DNA from: Thiohalomonas denitrificans
Lineage (GTDB): Bacteria; Pseudomonadota; Gammaproteobacteria; Thiohalomonadales; Thiohalomonadaceae
Direction: 5' to 3'
NCBI RefSeq assembly: GCF_016841685.1
Contig: NZ_JAENYR010000023.1
Location: 1-46,663 of the forward strand
Length of the DNA stretch: 46,663 bases
Shown here: piece by piece, positions 8,716 through 16,641 of the stretch
Layout: every line of letters starts with the position of its first letter
How positions within the stretch are numbered: the stretch's first letter is position 1
Notes under the pieces: generated by a model
Told to the model about the DNA's origin: nothing
Seen by the model: only the letters and a program-made list of their open reading frames with translations
Databases searched by the model: none
Translations under genes and position numbers: made by a program

Positions 8716-9702
8716 TCAGCGTGCGAGCCGTTCCGCTTCACGCACCATCTGCGCGGCGTAGCCCCACTCGTTGTCGTACCAGGCCAGCACCTTGACCAGG
8801 TCGCCATCCACTACCCGGGTCATCCGCAAGTCGACAATGGCGGCGTGCGGATCCTGAATGATGTCGGAAGAGACGATGGGTTCGTCCGCCAATCCAAGCA
8901 CAAGGTTGTAGCGATCGGAGATGTTTTCTTCGCGGAAGATGTTATTGATCTCCTCGACACTGGTCTCGCGTTCGGCGATAAAGGTGATATCGGCTACCGA
9001 ACCGACCACGATCGGTGCGCGTACTGCGAGCCCGTCGAATTTGCCCTCGAACTGGGGCAGAACCTTGGCCGTGGCCTTCGCCGCGCCGGTGCTGGTGGGC
9101 ACCAGATTTGCGGCGCCGGCCCGGCCCCGCTCGAGTTTTTTGGAGGGGCTATCGACGATGGATTGCGAGCTGGTGTAGGCGTGCAGGGTATTGAGGATTG
9201 CCTTTTTGATACCGATGCGCCGCCCCATGATCTCCATAACCGGAGTAATGCAGTTGGTGGTGCAACTCGCCGTGGAGAAGACGTCTTCGCTGGATTCATT
9301 GACACCCGGTACCACGAATTGCATCTCCCCGCCTTTGTCCGGGGCCGAGAGGATCGCCTTTTTGGCTCCCGCCTTGAGATGCTTTTCCGTACCTTTGCGG
9401 TTGGTGAAGGCACCGGTGCACTCGAACACGATGTCGATCCCCAGATCGCCCCAGGGCAACAGTTCCGGGTCTTGCTGGTTGAATACGCGAATAGTATGGC
9501 CCTCGATCACCAAATCACCGTTCCGGCTGGACACCTCCTTCGGATAGCGGCCATACGCACTGTCATAGCGTAATAGGTAGGCGAGCTGTTCAGGCTGTCC
9601 CAGGTCGTTGACCGCGACGAGTTCGAGGTCGGGGCTGTCCGTGATGAGTTTCAGGGTGGCGCGTCCGATGCGCCCCAGTCCGTTGATTGCCACGTTAGCC
9701 AT
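8716..9702 (-). CDS. gap: Type I glyceraldehyde-3-phosphate dehydrogenase
   Basis: A 328-residue GAPDH with the Rossmann start VAINGLGRIGRATLK, the cofactor loop AVNDLG (Asp33, favouring NAD+), the active-site STASCTTNC (C147) and the C-terminal WYDNEWGYAAQMV. It catalyses the reversible oxidation of glyceraldehyde-3-phosphate to 1,3-bisphosphoglycerate. A good ribosome-binding site, AAAGGGAGAA, precedes the ATG. It follows pfkB with a repeat element between them and is closely followed by the trehalose-related genes. That placement suggests a sugar-storage or mobilisation role rather than the main glycolytic copy, but this is inference. Confidence 0.95.
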   Translation of the reverse strand: MANVAINGLGRIGRATLKLITDSPDLELVAVNDLGQPEQLAYLLRYDSAYGRYPKEVSSRNGDLVIEGHTIRVFNQQDPELLPWGDLGIDIVFECTGAFTNRKGTEKHLKAGAKKAILSAPDKGGEMQFVVPGVNESSEDVFSTASCTTNCITPVMEIMGRRIGIKKAILNTLHAYTSSQSIVDSPSKKLERGRAGAANLVPTSTGAAKATAKVLPQFEGKFDGLAVRAPIVVGSVADITFIAERETSVEEINNIFREENISDRYNLVLGLADEPIVSSDIIQDPHAAIVDLRMTRVVDGDLVKVLAWYDNEWGYAAQMVREAERLAR

Positions 9703-9733
9703 GACGAATTCTCCCTTTTTTCAGAAATAGTCG

Positions 9734-9975
9734 GTAACTGGTCACTTTCCCGTCATTCCCGCGTCATTCCCGCGTCACTCCCGCGTCACTCCCGCGTCAT
9801 TCCCGCGTAGGCGGGAATCCAGAGAGCAGCGGCATGGCTTCAAATGGATCCCCGCCTGCGCGGGGAAGACGAATGCCTGCACGGGGAAGACGAATGCCTG
9901 CACGGGGAAGACGAATGCCTGCGCGGGGACGGCGAATTTCCTGGACCGTGCATGATCACTCGGCCGAACAGTTAA
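9734..9975. mobile_element. Degenerate copy of the GTAACT...AGTTAC element, expanded by tandem repeats
   Basis: The left terminus GTAACTGGTC (9734) and the right terminus GAACAGTTAA (9966-9975) are diverged versions of the inverted ends seen in the better copies. Between them lie five 11-bp units CGTCAYTCCCG (9751-9805), a palindrome CCCGCGTAGGCGGGAATCC, the family core TGGCTTCAAATGGATC, three 21-bp units beginning CRCGGGGAAGACG (9859-9921) and the family's GTGCATGATCAC tail. No 8-bp target duplication remains, so this is probably an old copy. It occupies nearly the whole gap between gap and pfkB; its right end is 11 bases from the pfkB stop. No gene is present. Confidence 0.75.
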
Positions 9976-9986
9976 AAGAAAAGACC

Positions 9987-10919
9987 TCATTCGAGCATGC
10001 TCCGATACATCTGCTCGATGGCATCGGAGCTGTACAGTTGGGTGCCGGATGTTGAAACAGCGGCAGCAGCCGCGGCAATTCCGTAGCGAAACGCCTCTAC
10101 CAGGCTGCTGCCATAAGCCAGTTGATGAGTGAGTACGGCAACGAAACTGTCTCCTGCGCCCACGGGACTGACGCCTTCAATGGGCGGTGGCCGCAGATGC
10201 AGGCGGTCCCCGGCGCGACTGACCAGCAAGGCGCCATCGGCGCCTACGGTGACGATCACGACCTGGGCGAGGTCATCATTAACCATCTCCTGCATGGCAT
10301 CCAGATAGGTATCATGGTTGGCGTCTTGGGGAACTCCGAACTGGCCGAATTCCTTGCGGTTGGGCTTGACCAGGAACACCCCCGCTTCCAGCGCCGGCCG
10401 CAGAGCGGGCCCTGAGCTATCCAGTATCACTCGAGTACCACGCTCGGTCGCAGCCCGTGCGGCATAGGCATAAAAATCTTCGGGGACGCCCGGGGGCAGG
10501 CTGCCGCTCAGCACCAGGTAGTCTGGTACTGGCTGGAACCCATTGACGGTTTCCAGACAGCGGCGCCACTCCTCCTCGGAGAGCGTCGGGCCGGAAAAGA
10601 CAAAATGAAACAGCTTTCCGGTGGCCTGCTCCCGGATCGCGAGATCGTTACGCGTATCGCCCTGGATAACGATACGTTGCTGCTTTACCTCGCGTTCTTC
10701 CAACAGCCGTTCCAGTTCGATTCCACTCGGACCTCCCGCCGCGTACAGCGCCAGGGCATCGCCACCCAGTGCGTGGATGCCGCCGGCCACATTGATGCCG
10801 CCTCCACCCGGTTCGCGGACCTGTACCCCGCAACGGGTTTTGCGACCCACCAGCAGCCGCTCGGCGGTCCCGGAGAGATCCACGGCGGGATTCATGGTCA
10901 GTGTGACGATCGCACTCAC
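9987..10919 (-). CDS. PfkB-family sugar kinase (6-phosphofructokinase II / 1-phosphofructokinase type)
   Basis: A 310-residue ribokinase-fold enzyme. The N-terminal TLTMNPAVD and GGGGINVAGG are the PfkB signature 1 region of phosphofructokinase-2, FruK and tagatose-6-phosphate kinases; VKPNRKEFGQF marks the ATP side, and GVSPVGAGDSFVAVL is signature 2 with the catalytic Asp in GAGDS. It should phosphorylate fructose-6-phosphate or a related phosphosugar with ATP. Start is GTG 10919, preceded by CAGGGAG. It is the first gene of the minus-strand sugar block (kinase, GAPDH, beta-PGM, OtsB, ATPase, GH65). The exact substrate among the three subfamilies cannot be decided from motifs alone. Confidence 0.85.
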   Translation of the reverse strand: MSAIVTLTMNPAVDLSGTAERLLVGRKTRCGVQVREPGGGGINVAGGIHALGGDALALYAAGGPSGIELERLLEEREVKQQRIVIQGDTRNDLAIREQATGKLFHFVFSGPTLSEEEWRRCLETVNGFQPVPDYLVLSGSLPPGVPEDFYAYAARAATERGTRVILDSSGPALRPALEAGVFLVKPNRKEFGQFGVPQDANHDTYLDAMQEMVNDDLAQVVIVTVGADGALLVSRAGDRLHLRPPPIEGVSPVGAGDSFVAVLTHQLAYGSSLVEAFRYGIAAAAAAVSTSGTQLYSSDAIEQMYRSMLE

Positions 10920-11127
10920 GGATTGCTCCCTGTTCAGACGGTCACGACATTTCGGGGGTCGTCGGCCACATATCCGTGTCGGAAAGCACGACTTTCATGC
11001 CGCCTTATCCATGCAAACAACCGTAGACGACAAAGCGGCAAGGCGGTAGAGAGCACGAGTCCGGTAAGAGCCCTGCGGTGCCGGCCGTTTTCCAAAAAGG
11101 AGAAAATTGCAGGCACGGGATGCAGGA

Positions 11128-12249
11128 TCAGAGGCGCCGGGCGGCGAAGAAAACGGGTTTAAGGAGCATGCGGGCCAACGCGGCCAGGCGAGGGTGTCGA
11201 GTAACCCGGCGTGATAGAGCCGGGCTGAAGAGATAATATGCCGCCACAAAACGGCGACCCCATGCGAAACGTTGCATGCGATCCCGAGTACGGCGCAGAT
11301 GGTTCAGGTCTCGCTCCATCGACCGTCCGGCCACTAGTCTTGAAGCGATACAGCCACCGCTGATTTGATCCAAAGCGATACCGACGGCAGCACTATCGGT
11401 GGTTTCCGTATCACGGTTGTTATCGAGGTTGGGGTCGGCACGATCTCCACTCACTTCAGCGGTGGCGCTCAGGGAATCGGTGCTCTGTCGGGAAACGGTG
11501 ATGAAGGTGCGCTCGGTTGCGGTCTCGATGAGGGTTCCCAGATTACAAATCACCTCGATCGGTTTATTCTCGATCCCCTCACACTCCTCACCGATACAGG
11601 TATCCCGTGGCGTAAAGCAACTGCCCTGGGTCGAACTGATTTCCGACAGTTCCGACAGCGCCACTTCATCCATTCGAAAAATGGTGGTCACGTTATCGAC
11701 AGCAAGCGCACTGTTGTTGAATACTTCTAAGGTGAATTGAACGTTGCCATTGTCGATGATGCGGCTACTGAGATTCAGACTCAGATCGGCAGCGTCCTCC
11801 TCCGGTACAACGACAACGTCGACTTCATCCCCATCGTTATCGAGGACAGGGTCGTCCTCCCGAGGTTCAATGCTGGCCCGATTGGTGATGATCTGCTGGA
11901 CCGGCGGAAGGTTGGTAATCGCTCGTGCCCTTGTCTGGATCTGTACTATGCGGTTTTCGTTTTCGGCTATGTTGCCGAGTAGGCAACGGAGCCGTGTGGG
12001 GGATTCAATAACGCACCGACTGTCGACCTCGATGAGGGCAACTTGTTCTGGCAAATTATCGACCAGTTCGACACGTTGGGCCGCGTCGGGTCCGAAGTTG
12101 GTGACCACGATCCTGTAGTCGATAAACCGATTTTCGACTGCCATTTCCGGTATCGCTGTTTTTTCGACGGAGAGGTCCGCCTCAGCCCGAGCTAAACTGG
12201 GGCCCAGTATCACGATACTAACGAGAGCGGCTTGCGTAGAGGTTTTCAT
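11128..12249 (-). CDS. Secreted DUF11-repeat protein with CFI-box-like C-terminus
   Basis: 373 residues. A signal peptide (1-22, ending SLARA) is followed by two immunoglobulin-like DUF11 modules: the first around 24-150 (ADLSVEKTAIPEM, VVTNFGPDAAQRVELVDNLP), the second around 152-285 (ADLSLNLSSRI, EVFNNSALAVDNV, DPNLDNNRD). The last 75 residues start GGCIASRLVAG and continue RRTRDRMQRFAWGRRFV, AYYLFSPALS, HPRLAALARM. This matches the layout of the CFI-box C-terminal domain (usually CFIATAAYGS...), here with CIAS replacing CFIAT. Four cysteines in module 2 could form disulfides. Likely exported and surface-attached. It lies between the CPA2 antiporter remnant and pfkB; no functional partner is obvious. 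Specific role unknown. Confidence 0.75.
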   Translation of the reverse strand: MKTSTQAALVSIVILGPSLARAEADLSVEKTAIPEMAVENRFIDYRIVVTNFGPDAAQRVELVDNLPEQVALIEVDSRCVIESPTRLRCLLGNIAENENRIVQIQTRARAITNLPPVQQIITNRASIEPREDDPVLDNDGDEVDVVVVPEEDAADLSLNLSSRIIDNGNVQFTLEVFNNSALAVDNVTTIFRMDEVALSELSEISSTQGSCFTPRDTCIGEECEGIENKPIEVICNLGTLIETATERTFITVSRQSTDSLSATAEVSGDRADPNLDNNRDTETTDSAAVGIALDQISGGCIASRLVAGRSMERDLNHLRRTRDRMQRFAWGRRFVAAYYLFSPALSRRVTRHPRLAALARMLLKPVFFAARRL

Positions 12250-12654
12250 CGCCTTTCCCTGGCTAACCAGTTTTCTGAAACGTTAGGAGGCAATTGAGAA
12301 ATGTGCAACAAATTGCCTTCTTCTTTTCTTATTGCGGCTCCGCCAATACCGGCAGATGGTCGACTCTGATCTCCGGCTGGTTTGTGTCAAGCAGGACCGT
12401 GGTATCGACACTCGACTCGAATAGATGAAGGTCGAGACGACCTCGCAATCGGCGTAGTCGCCCGCATTATCGCTGTTCAACGGCTCCAAGCTGTAGCGGA
12501 GCTCATGCTGCTGGTGGAGATCGGAAAAAGCCTCTTGCTCCCACTCCTCGATTTAAAAAAAACCGCAATTGTCATGGCTGACTCTATACATCAAACGTTT
12601 CCTGTTCGATAAACGTAGAGCGATGCAGCGAATGGCTGCGATCCACTCTCTGCA
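12250..12654. other. Gene-free gap with a possible decayed minus-strand reading frame
   Basis: No intact gene is visible. On the minus strand from about 12555 to 12329, two overlapping frames read like protein: one with EEWEQEAFSDLHQQHELRY and LEPLNSDNAGDYADCEVVS, the next with LFESSVDTTVLLDTN and RVDHLPVLAEPQ before TAA at 12329-12331. A single +1 shift near 12430 would join them. A TAA next to a run of eight T immediately upstream leaves no start. I do not recognise the product and treat it as a possible remnant only. Confidence 0.3.
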
Positions 12655-13862
12655 TCATGGATGTTGACGCCAATGGCTGATCAGCGGCCGTAACGCCAGT
12701 GGAGAGAGGACTGAAGTGGCAGCAGTCACCAGTACCATGCCGGTATATAGCGAATCCGGCACCACCTCAGGGCCCATCGCTTTCCCGTGATGCATGACCA
12801 CCATCGCGATCTCCGCCCGCGGTACCATGCTGATGCCGATGAGTACCGCCCCAGTGCCTAAAAGAAACGGCCACGCCAGTAGACCGGCACCCAATAGTTT
12901 GCCGGCGATAGCTGCGAGCAACAGCACCAATCCGGGTTGCAGCCCTCCAGTGAACGCGTCTGGGTTGATGTTTAGGCCGATATTGATGAAGAAGAACGGC
13001 GAAAAGAATGCGTAAAGGTCGTTGAAGGAGGCTTCGGTCTGGACGGCTTTGGGTCGCGGCTGAAGACCAGTCCGGCAAACAGGGCGCCGATGGCCAGGGA
13101 GAAGCCGAGCCAACCGGCGATGGCGGCGATTACAAACCCGAATCCCAGTACCAGAAGCATCAGGCCGGTTTCCAGCTCGAATGAACTCCAGCTGGTCAGC
13201 CGTTTCTCCAGATATCGCGCGAACAGCAGACAGCCGGCGGCGAACAGAAAAAACTTGATAAAAAATAGCAGGGCGCCGCTGCCGACGGTGCCCCAAAGGT
13301 CACCGTTGGTGTTGCCCAATAGAATGGGCAGGACGGTAAGCAACAGGCCCATGAGGATGATGCCGACGATATCGTCGAGCTCGGCGATGTCCAGCAGAAG
13401 GCGGCCGCCAGTAGTATCGAGTGTGCCCGCCTCACGCCATATTCCCACTGACACTCCCACACTGGTGGCAACGAGGGCTGCAGCCGCGACCAGTGAAGGG
13501 ACAAGCTCGAAATCCAGCCACAGGCGGGCCGTATAGAAGCCCACCAGGCCGGAAACCGCAAGGTTGCCGATGCCGATGACGCTTGCCAGCGGGAGTTCGC
13601 GCATCAGCTTGCGGGGGTTGCTCTCCAGACCGACCCGGAACAGCAGGGTGACGATCCCGATGCTGGCAAGTAGGGAGAATGCGTGCTCCACCGGCGGCGA
13701 TAGCAGCGGCCAGCGCTGGTCGACCATGCGTATGGTGAAGCCGATCAGGATGTAACCTACCAGCGCCGGTAGCCGTAACTTCCGCAGCACTCCATTGACC
13801 AGCGCGACGCACACAATCGCCAGGCCGATCAGGGTTAGCCATAGTGTTGGCGTTGTTTCCAT
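12655..13862 (-). pseudogene. CPA2-family cation:proton antiporter split by a -1 frameshift
   Basis: From ATG 13862 the frame encodes about 271 residues of a Kef/CPA2-type antiporter: ten or so hydrophobic helices, LRLPALVGYILIG in helix 2, GLESNPRKL, and the paired LLDIAELDDIVG. It reads through LFAGLVFSRDPK, then leaves frame near 13047-13053. The adjacent frame picks up exactly there with AVQTEASFNDLYAFFSPFFFINIGL and runs to TGA 12655-12657. Restoring one C in the CCCAAAG tract gives a normal antiporter of about 400 residues without a TrkA-N domain. Intact, it would exchange Na+ or K+ for H+ across the inner membrane. Either a real recent mutation or a one-base sequence error in a homopolymer. 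Confidence 0.82.
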
Positions 13863-13955
13863 TCTGAGACTCTCATGCGGATGCTTTCGGACGGTGAGAA
13901 GCTCGTGAGAGAGTGAAGTCCCCCGAAAGTTGGTTGCTGAGAGACTGCTGGCAAT

Positions 13956-15092
13956 CTATACCGGCTTTGCTCCCGGCTGCGCGGCGGTCGTATTGCGCTC
14001 CGGAGCAATCAATCCTCTGCTGGCAATCAGGGGCTCCACGTAGGTCTCCAGTTCGGCGGCACGGTGGGCGGCAGTATGCTGGGAAAGGATGCGATTGCGT
14101 CCGCGACGGCCAATGTTTCGCAGCTCCTCGGGATCGATTTTTTCGAGGATGTCCAGTACCTCTACCGGGGTGTCGGCAATCAGCAGTTCAGGTCCGATAT
14201 CGAACAGTTCTTGGAGGCCTTCCCAGTAGTCGCTGATGATGGGAATGCCGCAAGCAGCAGCTTCGAATAGTCGAACACTGGGTGAATAGCCAAGCTGCAC
14301 CATATCGGCCCGGGTGACATTCAGGGTCACGCGCTGATTATTGTAGAAGCGCCGGTGTTCGGCCGGGGGCAGGTGTTCGATGCGGGTGATGTTGTCGCTC
14401 CAGCGGATGGTATCCGGGTACATGGGGCCCGCCACCACGAAACGTCCCGACGGCCAGCGTCTCGCGGGCTCGATGAGCAGACGTTCAAGCGAGGGCTGTC
14501 GATCGGCGGCATAGGTGCCCAGGTAACCGAGGTCCCAGGCCGGTGCCATAGTGGCGGGATAATAGATTTCAGGGTCGACCGAGCAATACAGAGGCAGGGC
14601 TCGAGGGGCACCGTACTCTCTTTCGAGGCGCCTCAGTGTAGGGCCGCCCGTGAAGGAGAGGTAAAGATCGTATTCGGGAATCAGGTCGGGAGAAATGTAC
14701 TCCCACTCGTTGCGCTCGAGCTTTTTCAGCGTTACCGGTGTGTCGATATCATAGAAAGCCGTGACACCCTGTGCCTTTTCCTGCACCCATCGGCCCACTT
14801 CGGCGCCATCGGTTACATAGGAGCCGACAATGACCAGGTCGGCTTCCACAACCGCTGCTTCGCATCGCTTTTTCAGATCCGCGATATTCTCGTAAAGAAT
14901 GACTCGCGCATAGGGAGGTTCCGGCATATCCCGGTTCGACGCGTACCAGGGTGCGTTTCGCTCCAGGAAAAGGATGTCGTGGCCACGGGCGTCCAATTCA
15001 CGGATAAGGCCCCGATAGGTCGTGGCGTGCCCGTTTCCCCAGGAGGAGGTGAGTGACAGGCCGAGGAATACGATGCGCATCGGGTCGTTCAT
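13956..15092 (-). CDS. CgeB-family glycosyltransferase
   Basis: 378 residues from ATG 15092 (an alternative ATG at 15080 gives MRIVFLGLSL). It is a two-lobe GT-B protein of the CgeB/DUF3880 type: N-terminal Rossmann lobe GLSLTSSWGNGHATTYRGL, middle PEYDLYLSFTGGP, then a C-terminal Glyco_trans_1_2 domain with VTLNVTRADMVQLGYSPSVR and FEAAACGIPIISD. CgeB-like proteins transfer sugars onto surface glycans; donor and acceptor are unknown here. No signal peptide or membrane helix is seen. It is the last gene of the minus-strand glycan cluster, 37 bases after the GT4 gene. It resembles the gene at 16610 closely in layout, suggesting an old duplication within the cluster. Confidence 0.85.
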   Translation of the reverse strand: MNDPMRIVFLGLSLTSSWGNGHATTYRGLIRELDARGHDILFLERNAPWYASNRDMPEPPYARVILYENIADLKKRCEAAVVEADLVIVGSYVTDGAEVGRWVQEKAQGVTAFYDIDTPVTLKKLERNEWEYISPDLIPEYDLYLSFTGGPTLRRLEREYGAPRALPLYCSVDPEIYYPATMAPAWDLGYLGTYAADRQPSLERLLIEPARRWPSGRFVVAGPMYPDTIRWSDNITRIEHLPPAEHRRFYNNQRVTLNVTRADMVQLGYSPSVRLFEAAACGIPIISDYWEGLQELFDIGPELLIADTPVEVLDILEKIDPEELRNIGRRGRNRILSQHTAAHRAAELETYVEPLIASRGLIAPERNTTAAQPGAKPV

Positions 15093-15129
15093 GAATTTTT
15101 TCCTTTTCGGTTGTGTGGTTCCCTGCCAT

Positions 15130-16275
15130 TTACCGACGGGACCCACCGGTTTGCGGACTCTCACAGGCCGAAAGATCGGTTTGCTCCCGGCTTCGGGAGC
15201 CGAGCAGTTCGGTATACAGATTGGCATAAGCGGCGGTGGTGGCTTCCAGTGAGTAACGGCGTGCCCGTTTTCGAGATGCGGTAGCCAGTCGACTGCGCAG
15301 GGCACCATCCCGTGTAAGCTGGAAAAGTCGCTCTTGGATCGCCTCCTGATCATCCGGCCGAACGAATAGCGCGGCACCATCCCATAGTTCGCGCTGGCTG
15401 GCGATATCCCCGAGCAGCAGTGCACAGCCGGAGAGAGCTGCCTCCAGTACCGATAGCCCGAAAGGTTCGTAGCGTGCCGGAAATGCATAGATCGCGGACT
15501 CGGAGTAAACGGGGCGTAGTCGTTCAGGTGGCAGATATCCCAGGAGTTCGACATTTTGCAAACGGGCGTTCGACCCATTGGGGTGACGGCTTTCACCGGC
15601 GATACGGAGCGGCCAGTCCAGTTTGCCCGCGGCCTTGGCAATGGCGTCGATATTTTTTGCTTCATCCCACAGTCGCCCGACCGACAGTGCAACGTGCCGT
15701 TTCCGGCCCGAACGGAAAAGCGCCGGATTATGTCCGTTGTAGATGACGCAAGTGCCGGGCAGTGGACCGTAGTGGGTTTGCAGGGCATTGCGCATGGCAC
15801 GCGTCGGTGCAACCACCCTGTCGGCTGAGCCCAGGCCGTGCCGTACCGCACGGTAGTACCGTTCGAATCGCCGGGGCGGAGGCTCACCGTGGACTGCCTG
15901 CCACCACGATAATACGCAGGAGTGCCCGACAACGATGCAGGGAACCTGCCAGTCGAGCGAGGCGTGGGCATACCCGTTGAGATGGACGATGTCAGGACGA
16001 AAGCGTTGTTGAACGGTTTTCAGCCAGCGACCGGCCGCGGCAACATCGTCCCAGGGATCGTCCATCCACTCCAGTCGGTAGCGGCTTTCGAATATCTGCA
16101 GACGGGGAATACCTCTCACCTGCTGCCACTGCGGCCCGGAAAGCGGCGCCCCCATGGTGGCAAGGGCTACTTCCGCTCCGGCCTTGCTCAGACTCTCAGC
16201 GAGATCCACGGAATAGGTCCAGACTCCCCCGACGGTGTCGCTGGTCATCAATATGCGAAGCCCATTCGGCACCAT
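15130..16275 (-). CDS. GT4-family glycosyltransferase
   Basis: 381 residues with a glycogen-synthase-like GT-B start (LRILMTSDTVGGVWTYSVDLAESL). The donor-binding lobe contains LSVGRLWDEAKN, PLRIAGES, LLGYLPPERL and the E-x7-E motif EPFGLSVLE. This places it in CAZy family GT4, retaining transferases that use nucleotide sugars. The specific sugar cannot be predicted. It starts at ATG 16275 and ends 37 bases before the CgeB-like gene at 15092. A repeat and a gene remnant on the opposite strand separate it from the upstream CgeB gene. It is cytoplasmic and would act on a growing oligosaccharide at the inner membrane face. Confidence 0.88.
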   Translation of the reverse strand: MVPNGLRILMTSDTVGGVWTYSVDLAESLSKAGAEVALATMGAPLSGPQWQQVRGIPRLQIFESRYRLEWMDDPWDDVAAAGRWLKTVQQRFRPDIVHLNGYAHASLDWQVPCIVVGHSCVLSWWQAVHGEPPPRRFERYYRAVRHGLGSADRVVAPTRAMRNALQTHYGPLPGTCVIYNGHNPALFRSGRKRHVALSVGRLWDEAKNIDAIAKAAGKLDWPLRIAGESRHPNGSNARLQNVELLGYLPPERLRPVYSESAIYAFPARYEPFGLSVLEAALSGCALLLGDIASQRELWDGAALFVRPDDQEAIQERLFQLTRDGALRSRLATASRKRARRYSLEATTAAYANLYTELLGSRSREQTDLSACESPQTGGSRR

Positions 16276-16435
16276 TAATCAGCTCCCGCGCTGCTGCCGT
16301 TCTGTGGCAGGGCCGGTGGGGCGAAGTCCGGGTGAGTGGGGTTGTTCGACATTCGTACTCCGGCTGTTTCCGTATTGTTAACGATGGGTTCCGGTGCCGA
16401 ACCCGCCCGGGAGCCTGTGCGAGGACATGGTTTCT

Positions 16436-16467
16436 TGTAGGTTGGGGTGAGTTATGCGAACCCCAAC
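16436..16467 (+). repeat. Short palindromic repeat with GTTGGGGT/ACCCCAAC arms
   Basis: TGTAGGTTGGGGTGAG followed by TTATGCGAACCCCAAC forms an 8-bp perfect stem (16441-16448 with 16460-16467). Repeats of this form, TGTAGGTTGGGGTGAG with a GCGAACCCCAAC partner, are common as dispersed palindromes in many proteobacterial genomes; that is recalled, not checked. Here it directly abuts the 5'-truncated coding remnant at 16468. Confidence 0.6.
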
Positions 16468-16641
16468 GCTGATTTTGTTGGGCCGGGTTACAGTGGAGAA
16501 CAGAGCCTTTCGCCCACATCCCGGGATGAATTCTTCGACAAGTTCGAGGAAAAGAACCTCGCCTTTGTCTACCAGGAAAAAATCGCGGGCGGTGAAACCA
16601 GCCGATTCTTCAAGCTGGTGGACCGAAACCCGATCCACTGA
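16468..16641 (+). pseudogene. 3' remnant of a small soluble-protein gene
   Basis: After the palindromic repeat, one plus-strand frame reads ADFVGPGYSGEQSL, then TSRDEFFDKFEEKNLAFVY and QEKIAGGETSRFFKLVDR to TGA 16639-16641. This resembles the C-terminal half of a small bacterial family of about 80-100 residues whose members read like IDFPGYSGE...WDEFFEKFDEKNLAFLYQ and are often annotated, probably wrongly, as glucan-branching enzyme. The N-terminal half is missing and the frame runs back into the repeat, so this is a truncated remnant, although an ATG at 16453 would allow a 62-residue product. Its strand is opposite to the surrounding glycosyltransferases, and its last 32 bases overlap the end of the gene at 16610. 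Confidence 0.6.

Noticed and set aside
9751-9930. Regularly spaced short repeats that suggest a CRISPR array
   Set aside because: Units are contiguous 11- and 21-bp tandems without spacers; they belong to the degenerate mobile element.
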